A stretch of 35,810 nt of DNA, taken from contig NZ_KZ319304.1 in NCBI RefSeq assembly GCF_002744755.1, positions 1 through 35,810 on the forward strand, given 5' to 3'. This document shows, one piece after another, positions 16,242-24,187 of this stretch (within the stretch, counting starts at the first letter, position 1; each line of letters begins with the position of its first letter). The notes under the pieces are model-generated. The model made no database searches. It was not told the DNA's origin and was given only the letters and a program-made list of their open reading frames with translations. Source of the stretch: Leeuwenhoekiella nanhaiensis. GTDB taxonomy: Bacteria > Bacteroidota > Bacteroidia > Flavobacteriales > Flavobacteriaceae. Made by a program: the position numbers and the translations under genes.

Positions 16242-17426
16242 TTATAACTGATGTTTTAATAATTGTGCTTGAAGCAGTTGCAGTTCCTTTTCCATTTGCA
16301 GCATTTTATCTGATGCATTTCGATAAAACTGAAGCTCCACGTAATATTCCATAAACGAATACTCGCCCAACATATACGCCTTAAATAGCAGTTGCTCGCT
16401 ATTTAAATTGCCCATAGTGGTTTGATACTCATTATATTTTGTGAGCATCAGTTCATATCGATTATAGGTTTCCTGAAATTCTGCATAAAGCAAAGATGTC
16501 GCCACTTCAGTATGGGATTGCTGAAACTCGTAATTTGCTTCGGCAGCTTTTACCTTGTTCTTGCTACTCCATAGAGGAATTGAAACACCGCCGTAAAAAC
16601 CAGAATAATTACTACCGCTAACGCCTTGATAATTATAGCCAAATGCCACGTTTGGCAGCACCTTGTTTTTTTCCAGTTTTACTTTTTGAAGTGAAGCGGA
16701 TTCATTAGCCTTTAATTCCTGTAGCAAAGGGTCTTTTGTTAATTTTTCCTGCCAGAGGCTTTCTACTGTACCAACTTTGATAGGCAATGCAATACCTGAT
16801 GGAACACCATCAATTACATTACCTCCATTCAACGTTTTGAGTTTGGATAGCAAAATTTGGATTTCGCTTTCAATCTGTTCCACGACAAACTGTTCTTGAA
16901 TCCAAGCAATTTTTGCCTTATTCAAATCTAAAATCCCAACTTGCTCTGCATCAAAAAGTTTTTGGATTTGGTCAAAAACCTGTTTGCTCTGGGTTTTTCT
17001 TTCCGTTTCAATAGCTTTTCGCTTTTGCAAGAAAGCAAGCTCTAAAAGCGTGTTCTTTGCTTTTAATAAGACTTCCTGTCTTTTGTTAGCATAGGCCGCC
17101 GCTAATTGTTGCGATTTAGATTTGTTCCATTTGCCACGTGCTGCATATACCGTTGGGAATTCAAAAGATTGCGATAGTTGATATTCGGTATAATCTCCAG
17201 TTGTATTGTCGCCAAATGGTAAATAAAAGCCAGAAAGCTGTGGGTCGGGTAAATTATTGTTGCTCCTGTTTTCGAGTTGCTGGCTTTCAACAAACGATTG
17301 ATAGCCTTTTAACTCTGTATTATTCTGTTCTATTTCGTTGAGTAGTTCCTCTATATTTTTATCCTGTGAGAAACCACTAACAAAGAACAGGCATCCGCAA
17401 ATTGCGGATACGATATATTTATTCAT
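16242..17426 (-). CDS. TolC-family outer-membrane efflux channel (CusC/CzcC-like)
   Basis: This 394-residue protein has a signal peptide (ending VSGFSQ) and two repeated TolC-type helical regions with strands between them: LSGFYLPFGDN, LSQSFEFPTVYAARG, and FGYNYQGVSGSNYSGFYGGVSIPLW. The long coiled helices are rich in Gln/Glu/Leu. It forms the outer-membrane exit duct of the RND complex encoded by the next genes. It lacks the N-terminal lipidation Cys found in some CusC proteins. The promoter region upstream holds a CCTGTC/GACAGG hairpin (17453-17468). Family confidence is high. Confidence 0.92.
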   Translation of the reverse strand: MNKYIVSAICGCLFFVSGFSQDKNIEELLNEIEQNNTELKGYQSFVESQQLENRSNNNLPDPQLSGFYLPFGDNTTGDYTEYQLSQSFEFPTVYAARGKWNKSKSQQLAAAYANKRQEVLLKAKNTLLELAFLQKRKAIETERKTQSKQVFDQIQKLFDAEQVGILDLNKAKIAWIQEQFVVEQIESEIQILLSKLKTLNGGNVIDGVPSGIALPIKVGTVESLWQEKLTKDPLLQELKANESASLQKVKLEKNKVLPNVAFGYNYQGVSGSNYSGFYGGVSIPLWSSKNKVKAAEANYEFQQSHTEVATSLLYAEFQETYNRYELMLTKYNEYQTTMGNLNSEQLLFKAYMLGEYSFMEYYVELQFYRNASDKMLQMEKELQLLQAQLLKHQL

Positions 17427-17452
17427 TGTTTGAAATTTTAGGTTTAATCTTA

Positions 17453-17468
17453 CCTGTCGTCTGACAGG
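17453..17468 (-). promoter_or_regulatory. Small perfect hairpin upstream of the TolC-like gene
   Basis: CCTGTC (17453-17458) and GACAGG (17463-17468) flank a 4-nt loop in the 94-bp gap between the His-rich gene and the TolC-like gene. It could be an operator or an mRNA leader structure; there is no T-tract to suggest a terminator. Confidence 0.35.
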
Positions 17469-17520
17469 GCTGCAATTATAAAAGGGAACAATATCATAGC
17501 GATACCATTCTCCTAAACGA

Positions 17521-17958
17521 TTAACCTAAAGATGGTGGGCCTCGTGAATCGAGGGATGAGAGGTAGGGATTAAAGTGTTTATTGGGTGGATGATAGACAG
17601 GCGTTTTCTTATTTTGCCTGTATTCAATTGAGAATATATTTTGTGTTTCAAGAGAATTTTTTACTACATCCTTTTCAACAACGGTTTGTTGCTCGATTGT
17701 ATTCCTTTCAAGTAGGACTATATCGCTGGATACCGTGGAATGTACGTGCATCTCCATAAATAATCCAAGGAAACCGTAAGAGGATTCTTCATCGTGGGAA
17801 TCATCATCGTGACGATGATGTTCGCCAGTATGGGCAATATCTGAATGGGAATGAGCGTCCTCGTGTTGATGATGTAAATGCGAAAAAACCTGATGCAGCA
17901 TCATTAGGCTAAACAAGCCTAAAAAGAAAAATGCTGCTATTTTATTTGGTTTTTGCAT
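17521..17958 (-). CDS. His-rich exported protein heading the RND operon
   Basis: No named family is recognised. From the ATG at 17958 the protein begins MQKPNKIAAFFFLGLFSLMM, a signal peptide or membrane anchor. A His/Asp-rich segment follows (FSHLHHQHEDAHSHSD, GEHHRHDDDSHDE), then about 85 residues with no cysteine, ending in DSRGPPSLG, an ending I associate with small Bacteroidota proteins near metal efflux operons. A longer version starting with TTG at 17976 is unlikely because a TATCTTTG -7 element lies inside its first codons. The protein probably binds metal in the periplasm as sensor, buffer or chaperone for the efflux system. Confidence 0.75.
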   Translation of the reverse strand: MQKPNKIAAFFFLGLFSLMMLHQVFSHLHHQHEDAHSHSDIAHTGEHHRHDDDSHDEESSYGFLGLFMEMHVHSTVSSDIVLLERNTIEQQTVVEKDVVKNSLETQNIFSIEYRQNKKTPVYHPPNKHFNPYLSSLDSRGPPSLG

Positions 17959-17964
17959 TATGTA

Positions 17965-17972
17965 CAAAGATA
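17965..17972 (-). promoter_or_regulatory. -7 promoter element TATCTTTG
   Basis: On the minus strand, TATCTTTG is an exact match to the Bacteroidota consensus TAnnTTTG. It lies 6 bp before the ATG at 17958, so the transcript would start at or very near the start codon. No clear TTTG -33 element is seen. It is the best candidate promoter for the RND efflux operon. Confidence 0.5.
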
Positions 17973-18035
17973 ACAATTTTTTGGTCTTGAATAATTTATA
18001 CTCAACTAATACCCATTAAATGTTCTTTTGAAAAA

Positions 18036-18062
18036 AGAAAAAATCCAGTTTAAGGTACTGGA
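18036..18062 (-). terminator. Intrinsic terminator after the DUF932 gene
   Basis: On the minus strand, TCCAGT, a 7-nt loop and ACTGGA (18044-18062) are followed by TTTTTTC. It lies 16 bp after the DUF932 stop codon and insulates that gene from the RND operon. Confidence 0.7.
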
Positions 18063-18078
18063 CAAACCTTTATTTAAT

Positions 18079-18915
18079 TTATGCCATAGCATAGACTTCA
18101 TCAAACAGCTTTTTATCCAACCGTTCTTGTAGGCCGAAGCTTTTCTTCAATACATTATGAAGTACAGAATTGAATGCATTGTAGCCCAGCCAAAGATTCG
18201 GTTCTTCATTAAGCAACAAGGCTTCATAATTCAAAATTTCGATAACCTCACGAGACTTTTTTGAAGGGTCGCTGTTCTTGTCGCTACACTCGTATCTAAA
18301 GAGTTTGGTTTTATCGAGAATTGCTTTTACAAATTCCTTGGTGTCGATAATCTTAACATTCTTCAATGTATCAAATTTTTGGATTATCGAGTAAAATTCA
18401 TTATCCACAAACTTATCGAAAAGATTGTTCAGCCTTGGCATTATCAGGTCTGTATTGTTCTTACTGTGTTTGATGGAAAACTCAATTTCAGCTTGGGAAA
18501 CGTGCAAGCCATTGGAACATACTTTTCTGTAGAAACCGAAGTGGCCAGAGGTCTTTTCGCTACCGTCATACGAGTTCTTGAACCGTAGCATTGGCAGTAT
18601 CAAGTCCTTATCGTTCTTAACCGTAAATTGGCTTGTGTCATCGATGATAAAGTCGGTAATGAACGACCTGTCATTCTTGTTGATGGTGCGTTTGTGGAAG
18701 TTCAGTTGTGCATCAGTCAGCATTTCCTCAGCTTTCCTGAAGAACAATTGATTCGGAATGTGCCCGTAACTGTTCGATACCACGTTGACAATTTTTCCAT
18801 TTGAGATAATGGCATTTTCAAGTCCTCTGCGAGATTCCATCTGAGTCAGACTCTTTAAGGATTTCATTTCTGATGGAACGAAGATTTCATCCTGCTGCAA
18901 ATTTTGTAAATACAT
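18079..18915 (-). CDS. DUF932 domain protein (phage/plasmid-like)
   Basis: This 278-residue soluble protein belongs to DUF932, a family found on phages and plasmids of many bacteria with no proven function. Visible features include SYGHIPNQLFFRKAEEML, NDKDLILPMLRFKNSYDGS, GHFGFYRKVCSNGLHV (a CSNGL block typical of the family) and a C-terminal WLGYNAFNSVLHN. It is paired with the ParB gene upstream. Both genes carry the same ~140-bp leader, so they are probably expressed together. DUF932 and large ParB genes co-occur on Bacteroidota mobile elements. It is closed by a strong terminator. Confidence 0.85.
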   Translation of the reverse strand: MYLQNLQQDEIFVPSEMKSLKSLTQMESRRGLENAIISNGKIVNVVSNSYGHIPNQLFFRKAEEMLTDAQLNFHKRTINKNDRSFITDFIIDDTSQFTVKNDKDLILPMLRFKNSYDGSEKTSGHFGFYRKVCSNGLHVSQAEIEFSIKHSKNNTDLIMPRLNNLFDKFVDNEFYSIIQKFDTLKNVKIIDTKEFVKAILDKTKLFRYECSDKNSDPSKKSREVIEILNYEALLLNEEPNLWLGYNAFNSVLHNVLKKSFGLQERLDKKLFDEVYAMA

Positions 18916-18930
18916 AGCTTTTGTATTTTA

Positions 18931-19071
18931 GTTAAACAATATTTGAGCAGTTCCCAAACGGAAGACAAAATCACAGCTCAAAAGGAAACGGAATAAAGAA
19001 GTGAGGGAATGTGCGCAACGGCTTTATGCCGTAGTCTTTTGATGGGTGTATTTTACGAGTTTACCTTTGCG
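18931..19071 (-). repeat. ~140-bp leader repeat, copy A (before the DUF932 gene)
   Basis: This copy aligns with 20981-21118 over its whole length at roughly 80% identity by eye, including identical blocks such as GGAAACGGAATAAA and GTAGTCTTTTGATGG. Two hairpins are conserved in both: TTTGAGC/GCTCAAA (about 18943 and 18976) and CGGC-TTTAT-GCCG (about 19019-19031). It ends 15 bp before the DUF932 start, so it covers its promoter and 5' leader. Confidence 0.85.
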
Positions 19072-19130
19072 CTAACTATTGATTGATAACCCCTTCTTGA
19101 TAAATACATTTTTTAGGCACAATCATAAAA

Positions 19131-19164
19131 AAGAAAAAGGGCCAGCACGAATGCCAACCCTTCT
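19131..19164 (-). terminator. Intrinsic terminator after parB
   Basis: On the minus strand, AAGGGTTGGC and GCTGGCCCTT pair along 10 positions with three G-U pairs around a 6-nt loop. They are followed by a long T-rich run (TTTTTCTTTTTT). It sits just after the ParB stop codon. Confidence 0.65.
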
Positions 19165-19178
19165 TCAAACAACAAAAG

Positions 19179-20963
19179 CTAATCGTTTAGTTCTTGAGTT
19201 TTCTTTTCAAGAACTGTGATGCGCTCTTTCAAACGTGCTTCTCGCTTGTCTCGTTTTTCGGTATATTCCTTCTCAATACCGGCAATCTTGGATTTGTAAT
19301 ATCCCTTCATCGCATTGTAGAACGAAATATTTGTCAGGTTATTTACGTGATTGCTTTCGCCAAAGTGTACTTGCTTGGTCAGCATATAGCGTATCAGCTT
19401 GTGAAAGATTTCTTTTTTGAAATTCTTCTTGAATTTCTCGACAATTTCAATTCTGGTCATCTTGGCAGTATCGCCTAATAATCCTGAAAAGTATTTTTGC
19501 TGGCTCATATAGTCCACATTATTTTCAAAGAGTGAGATTGAAAACGCAACCATTTCATCTGTTGAAAGTGTCTTCTTCGTATTGATGTATTCGGTCTCAC
19601 GAATCATCTGAACAATTTCTTCAAACTGTCTGTTGTTCTCAATATGCTTCTTCCGGATTTCCCTTTCGTTGATTTTCACAATTTGTTCTTCAGGTGTGCA
19701 ATCTGCCATTTTCCTGTTGGCCAATGGTGCTGCATATTCAGAAGAATCATTCTTTGATTTCTCAATCACTTTTATAAAAACATTCTTGTTTTGATACGTT
19801 TCAGGATGGAAGACTATACCATTTACAAAACCATTCTTATCTGCTGAATTGTACGTTTCCAGGTCTTCTTTATAGCTCTGTATGGCTTCGTCCAATTCTG
19901 CTTTCAATTCGTCCTCGGAATAATCATAATGCTGGTATTCAGTCTTAATGGCATCCATTGTCGGCTTAATCGGATTTTCGATGATTTCGACATCATCCAG
20001 CAGATAGACCTTCAAGCCGTTATTTTCCAATTGCGAGATAATGAGCTGGTTGTTTTCGTCATCTACCCAATACTGTCGTATTTCAGGAATCAATAGAACA
20101 TTCGCTTTCTTGGATTTCTCAATCAGATTCAAGAACGATTTACTTTTCTTCGATTCAAAGCAAGCTGATTTTGTGCAGACCATTTTACCCTCTCCGAACA
20201 GATTGCCTTGATTGGCTGCATTGAACGGACATTCAACACAAGACCCGGCTTTCGGCACCAACTTCTTATCCGTTACATCAAAAGATGCTTTTTCCAAGTC
20301 GTAAGTCTGGTCTTTAATCATCCTGTTGATTTGATGCGCATTGAAATCTTCACCCATCGTTTCCAACATCATCTGCTGTTCCTCTGGTTCAAAAAGCGCT
20401 ACACCTACACCTAATGAAATGGTCATTTCGCCATTGCGAACAAAGTGCTTAAAGCCATCTATCAATCCTGCCAACTTCAGGCGTTGTCTGATAAAATTGT
20501 CTGTTCTGCCCAGTCGCTTTGCAATTTCAGCCGGTGCATATTTCTCGCTTAGGTAAGCTATTGATTCAGCTTCCTCGGTAGGTTCAACATCCTGTCGCTG
20601 TAAGTTCTCGATAATTTGAAGTTCCAAAATTTCATTGTTCTCATAATTTCTGACAATGCACGGGATAGTTGCTTTATTAGCCATTTTGCTTGCGCGAAAT
20701 CTTCTTTCGCCCATCACGATAATAAAGTCCTTTCCAGATTTCCGAACTGTTATCGGTTGCAGTACACCGTGTTGTTGGATACTTTCGGAAAGTTGTTCCA
20801 AATGTTTTTCGTCAAAGGTCTTCCGAGGCTGTTCTGGGTCAGGCTTGATTTTGCGGATAGGCAGGTTCTGAATTTCCAGCTTTACCGGATTTCCGTTTAC
20901 TTTAGAAGCTACAGCGGTCTTCGCTCTACTTCTTCTCTTTGTGGTACTCGCTTTTGTTTTCAT
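19179..20963 (-). CDS. ParB/RepB/Spo0J-family partition-type protein
   Basis: This large (~594-residue) DNA-binding protein is ParB-like. It has an N-terminal ParB/sulfiredoxin domain (IRKIKPDPEQPRKTF; HGVLQPITVRKSG; catalytic-type motif GERRFRAS), then ENLQRQDVEPTEEAES, and a helix-turn-helix around AEIAKRLGRTDNFIRQRLKL. A long C-terminal region (~370 residues) of unknown role includes a Cys cluster (GSCVECPFN, VCTKSACFE). A TTG start three codons upstream (20972) is possible; the ATG is preferred. There is no ParA gene in the window. Large ParB-like proteins of this kind occur with DUF932 on Bacteroidota mobile elements and may act in partition, CTP-dependent DNA loading or gene control. 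The leader repeat lies directly upstream. Confidence 0.88.
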   Translation of the reverse strand: MKTKASTTKRRSRAKTAVASKVNGNPVKLEIQNLPIRKIKPDPEQPRKTFDEKHLEQLSESIQQHGVLQPITVRKSGKDFIIVMGERRFRASKMANKATIPCIVRNYENNEILELQIIENLQRQDVEPTEEAESIAYLSEKYAPAEIAKRLGRTDNFIRQRLKLAGLIDGFKHFVRNGEMTISLGVGVALFEPEEQQMMLETMGEDFNAHQINRMIKDQTYDLEKASFDVTDKKLVPKAGSCVECPFNAANQGNLFGEGKMVCTKSACFESKKSKSFLNLIEKSKKANVLLIPEIRQYWVDDENNQLIISQLENNGLKVYLLDDVEIIENPIKPTMDAIKTEYQHYDYSEDELKAELDEAIQSYKEDLETYNSADKNGFVNGIVFHPETYQNKNVFIKVIEKSKNDSSEYAAPLANRKMADCTPEEQIVKINEREIRKKHIENNRQFEEIVQMIRETEYINTKKTLSTDEMVAFSISLFENNVDYMSQQKYFSGLLGDTAKMTRIEIVEKFKKNFKKEIFHKLIRYMLTKQVHFGESNHVNNLTNISFYNAMKGYYKSKIAGIEKEYTEKRDKREARLKERITVLEKKTQELND

Positions 20964-20980
20964 AATTCTCAAATTTTTGA

Positions 20981-21118
20981 TTAAATAATATTTGAGCAGG
21001 AACCAAACGGAAGATAAAATCTTGGCTCAAAAGGAAACGGAATAAATAAGCAAAGGAAGAAGCGTCGGCTTTATGCCGTAGTCTTTTGATGGAAGTATTT
21101 TACGAGTTTACCTTGCGG
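20981..21118 (-). repeat. ~140-bp leader repeat, copy B (before parB)
   Basis: This is the second copy of the leader described at 18931-19071. It keeps both hairpins (TTTGAGC/GCTCAAA and CGGC-TTTAT-GCCG) and ends about 10-20 bp before the parB start. The coordinates may be off by one base. Confidence 0.85.
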
Positions 21119-21136
21119 GTATATTGTATGATAATA

Positions 21137-21160
21137 AACCCCTCTCTATCGAAAGGGGTT
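21137..21160. terminator. Hairpin after the CusB-like gene
   Basis: AACCCCT (21137-21143) and AGGGGTT (21154-21160) form a 7-bp stem with a 10-nt loop, 70 bp past the adaptor's stop codon. The following bases on the minus strand are only moderately T-rich, so it is a weak intrinsic terminator candidate separating the copper block from parB. Confidence 0.5.
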
Positions 21161-21228
21161 ATAAAAAAATTGAAAAGTATCTTAAAGGTTTTCGGTATTT
21201 AGCTTCTTAAAATACTAAAGGAATAAAA

Positions 21229-22971
21229 CTACTTAATTTCCTCAATCACACTACCACACGTGAGCATCGCATCGCCATAATAGGGGTTACGAATTTCTTC
21301 TTCCGTGCTTAGCCAAACTGCGCCTTTATTATTATTTGCCATTGGACACTTCTGAACGTATAGCATCGCATCGGTTCCATTTACACTCATCGCAATGGGC
21401 ACCATATTTTCATTTAATATCACGAAATGGTCACGTTGATTTTCAAGATTGTCGTTCGTTGCAATGGCATCGAGCATTTCGATACTTTTCTTGATATGTG
21501 ATTGTTCCATACTACCGAGACTTTTAATATCAGCGGATTTTAAAGATGTTGATGTTGCTTTCGCGAAAGCGGAAACCTGATTTGCATCGCTCGCTACCAA
21601 AGCATCTTTCATCTGTAAATAAGGCTTGAGCGCTTTTTTAAATTGCCTCTGAAAATTCTCTGAAAATTCCATTTCCATTTCAGACATTGGCATCTCAGAT
21701 GCCTGTTCTTTTCCCTGATTCATCATAGATTTTTTGCCTTGTAGCTGTGCTGCTGCATCTACCGTAAAGGTTCCGTTGGTCACAATCTCATCGCCATTTT
21801 GTAAGCCCTCTATTACAGCATAATTTTCGCCATTACGATTTCCGATGGTCACTTCACGCATTTCAAAAACGGGTTCGTTGGGATTGGTCTTTATATAGAC
21901 CAATGAACGTTCGCCTGTCCACATAACAGCACTTGCTGGAACCGTAATAACTTGGTTGTTCATCTTCATTTGCCCTTTGAGTTTGCCAGTTACAAACATT
22001 CCTGGTTTAAAGAGGTCATCTGTATTTTTAAGTGTTGCTCTAACCGTAACCGTTCTCGTTGCATTTTTTAAGATGGGGTCAATGAAAGAAACCGTGGCGT
22101 CAAATTCTTTATTGGCATAGGCATTGGTTACTACCTTTATTTTCTGACCTACTTTTAAATCTGAAATTTGATTTTCATAGGCATCAAATTCTGCCCAGAC
22201 CGAATTCAAATTGCTTACTTTCAAAATGGGCTGACCTTGTTTTACATAATCGCCTTCTCGTGACATCACTTCTGAAACCGTTCCTGAAACGGTAGCATAG
22301 ATTGGAAAATTATCGCGCACGTTTCCAGAGGATTCTATGGCATCAATCTGGCTATCAGAAAGCTTCCAATTTTTCAATTTATTTCGCACTGCTTTATACA
22401 ATGCTGGCTGTGATTCTTTTAAAGAAGCTGTCGTGAGCAATTCTTGCTGTGCAGCGACCAAATTTGGCGCATAAATAGTGGCCAGTAATTGACCACGATT
22501 TACCTTCTGGCCTTCATAGTTGACATTCAAGCGCTCGATACGGCCATCAAAATAGCTTGCTTGTACGGCATTGTTTTCTTCATTGGTGGCGATTTTGCCC
22601 GAAAGTGAAATCATCCCATCGGTTTCGGACATTGTGCTATTACCAACCATAGTGGTTTGAATGTTGGCCAGTGCCATTGCATTCTCTGTCATTTTAATCT
22701 CATTCATTGCGAGACCTTCAGCACCAGATTCAGCAGGTATTAAATCCATTCCACATATAGGGCAGTCGCCTGCTTCTGGTTGCATAATCTGTGGGTGCAT
22801 TGAGCAGGTCCACATTTGGTTTTCTGATTCGCCCGAATGGTCGTGGGTATCTGACATATCAGAGACGTCCTTGTTTGCATTGGCATCACTTCCAGAATTT
22901 CCAAAAATGAGCCAACCTGCTAATAATCCTACAATTACTGCGACTGCCATATATAAAATGTTCTTGTTCAT
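21229..22971 (-). CDS. CusB-like RND adaptor with HMBD and DUF3347 domains
   Basis: From the ATG at 22971 this is a 580-residue membrane fusion protein. It has an N-terminal anchor (AVAVIVGLLAGWLIF) and a His/Asp-rich linker. A heavy-metal-binding domain follows (WTCSMHPQIM, CPICGMDLIP), then the adaptor body with its hybrid and barrel domains (GQILATIYAPNL-type segment; VTVRATLKNTDDLFKPGMFV). The C-terminus is DUF3347 (KPYLQMKDAL, CPMANNNKGAVWLS, NPYYGDAMLTCG). It should carry Cu/Ag to a CusA pump, but no pump gene is adjacent; the next gene downstream is parB. The TTG start at 22998 would overlap the upstream gene. It contains a perfect copy of the dispersed palindrome at 21557-21571. Confidence 0.9.
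   Translation of the reverse strand: MNKNILYMAVAVIVGLLAGWLIFGNSGSDANANKDVSDMSDTHDHSGESENQMWTCSMHPQIMQPEAGDCPICGMDLIPAESGAEGLAMNEIKMTENAMALANIQTTMVGNSTMSETDGMISLSGKIATNEENNAVQASYFDGRIERLNVNYEGQKVNRGQLLATIYAPNLVAAQQELLTTASLKESQPALYKAVRNKLKNWKLSDSQIDAIESSGNVRDNFPIYATVSGTVSEVMSREGDYVKQGQPILKVSNLNSVWAEFDAYENQISDLKVGQKIKVVTNAYANKEFDATVSFIDPILKNATRTVTVRATLKNTDDLFKPGMFVTGKLKGQMKMNNQVITVPASAVMWTGERSLVYIKTNPNEPVFEMREVTIGNRNGENYAVIEGLQNGDEIVTNGTFTVDAAAQLQGKKSMMNQGKEQASEMPMSEMEMEFSENFQRQFKKALKPYLQMKDALVASDANQVSAFAKATSTSLKSADIKSLGSMEQSHIKKSIEMLDAIATNDNLENQRDHFVILNENMVPIAMSVNGTDAMLYVQKCPMANNNKGAVWLSTEEEIRNPYYGDAMLTCGSVIEEIK
21557..21571. repeat. Dispersed palindrome, best copy (GCTTTCGCGAAAGCG)
   Basis: This is the most complete copy of a palindrome that also appears, exactly or with one or two changes, at 76-88, 13101-13113, 15115-15130, 25658-25673 and 27054-27066. 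All lie in coding sequence, in genes of different families and in different reading frames (encoding AFAKA here, FREIE at 76, RLREN at 13101, ASAKA at 15115, FRECE at 25658, SASAK at 27054). It is therefore a nucleotide-level repeat, not a protein motif. Confidence 0.7.
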
Positions 22972-22972
22972 A

Positions 22973-23455
22973 CTATTTTTCGTTTTGTAACCTATCAATC
23001 ATTTGCTTCATTTCTTCAATTTCCTTTCGTTGCGCTTTGATGATATCTTCGGCTAATTTTTTCACTTCTGGGTCTTTAATGTCTGCACGCTCGCTTGTTA
23101 AAATTGCTATTGAATGATGCGGAATCATTGCTTTCATCCAGAGCACATCGCCCACAGTTGATTTTTGGTCACGTACCAGTCCCAACGCACCTGCAAATAG
23201 AACGATACTTCCCAAAACAATGGCGATATTCTTCTTTTTATTTTGGTACATTCCACGCATTGCTACAAACATTATAATGGCCATCGCCGCAATCCCTAAA
23301 CAGACCATATAAAAGCGGGTTAGACTGAACCATACGTGGTCCCACTCATAAGTGTTTAGGTACATCGTGATGTACATAGCGACGAAGGATGCTGCGAGCA
23401 TTCCTACAAATTTTGTGTACTGATTTTTCTTTTTGTGTTCATTAGAATTTTCCAT
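22973..23455 (-). CDS. DUF305 membrane protein
   Basis: This 160-residue protein has three hydrophobic segments in the first ~95 residues (FVGMLAASFVAMYITMYL; MVCLGIAAMAIIMFVAM; IAIVLGSIVLFAGALGL). A DUF305-type C-terminal part follows: WMKAMIPHHSIAILTSERAD and a charged helix KKLAEDIIKAQRKEIEEMKQ. The MIPHH motif is the DUF305 hallmark and a plausible metal site. The family is common beside copper-resistance genes, but its function is unproven. Its stop codon is 1 bp before the CusB-like ATG, so the two are translationally coupled. Confidence 0.85.
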   Translation of the reverse strand: MENSNEHKKKNQYTKFVGMLAASFVAMYITMYLNTYEWDHVWFSLTRFYMVCLGIAAMAIIMFVAMRGMYQNKKKNIAIVLGSIVLFAGALGLVRDQKSTVGDVLWMKAMIPHHSIAILTSERADIKDPEVKKLAEDIIKAQRKEIEEMKQMIDRLQNEK

Positions 23456-23475
23456 AATAGTTGATTTTAAGGTAA

Positions 23476-24186
23476 TTATTTACGTTTTGTTTTAATTATT
23501 TTTCTAATAGTTGGTGAACTGGTGTACCAAAGTAGAAATCCACTTAACACCGTTATCAAGCCTAAAAGCGAAAAAGCTCTTAACACTATTGTATTAAAAT
23601 TGTCTCGCCCTTGATAGTCCATAGTGTGGGTCATCCAGAGGAAATCGAACCAACGCCAATCGCGATGACGTACGGTTTGAAAAGCGCCATTCTCAATCGC
23701 CACGTAGGCTTTTAAATTTTCATCGGTTTTATATGAAATCTCATAAGCTGGTAATGGTCTTCCGCGGTACTCGTGGTGGTCGCCTACAGATTCAATCCGT
23801 TGTATTTGGTTAAATTCTAAATCAGCCAACATATAGCGTTCTGCTACTTTGATTGCTTCTTGTTCCGTGAGCTCGTCTTTCTTTGTTCCTGTAAGTGCAT
23901 TATAAAGCACAGTCTCATTAATCCAATAGTAGGGCTCATCCGCTATTTCAAGTAATTCTAATGACTTAATCGGTTCCTGAATATTCAGTTGAGAACTTCC
24001 TATCAAATCTGAAAATTCAGTTTGTTCAGGAATCTCTTTTTTAAAATGGTCGCCGTGTATCTCATCAATATCTGTCCAGCTGAAATACATTCCACTAATT
24101 GTCCACATCAAGAACTGAATACCTAAAAAGATACCCAGATAGCGATGCGCTTTTCTTATTTTTAGTGCTGTTTTTCTTTTGACCAT
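23476..24186 (-). CDS. PepSY-domain membrane protein
   Basis: This 236-residue inner-membrane protein has TM segments at both ends (YLGIFLGIQFLMWTISGMYF near 16-35; LLGLITVLSGFLLWY near 208-222) and PepSY-like periplasmic sequence between them (LTEQEAIKVAERYML; YEISYKTDENLKAYVAIENG). The arrangement resembles PepSY-associated TM proteins, some of which act with iron/copper reduction or uptake. A WFDFLWMTHTMDYQGRDNFN block near residues 180-200 carries His/Met residues. It is 1 bp from the DUF2911 gene and 20 bp from DUF305, clearly in the same operon. The exact role is unknown. Confidence 0.8.
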   Translation of the reverse strand: MVKRKTALKIRKAHRYLGIFLGIQFLMWTISGMYFSWTDIDEIHGDHFKKEIPEQTEFSDLIGSSQLNIQEPIKSLELLEIADEPYYWINETVLYNALTGTKKDELTEQEAIKVAERYMLADLEFNQIQRIESVGDHHEYRGRPLPAYEISYKTDENLKAYVAIENGAFQTVRHRDWRWFDFLWMTHTMDYQGRDNFNTIVLRAFSLLGLITVLSGFLLWYTSSPTIRKIIKTKRK

Positions 24187-24187
24187 T

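Noticed and set aside
2970-19080. CTAACTATTGA shared near 2976 and near 19072 as a possible element end
   Set aside because: Only 11 bp match, flanking sequence is not conserved, and orientation of neighbouring words differs; compatible with chance in AT-rich DNA.
20690-20705. TTGCGCGAAA in parB as another copy of the dispersed palindrome
   Set aside because: It encodes the conserved ParB motif GERRFRAS, so the resemblance can be explained by protein constraint.
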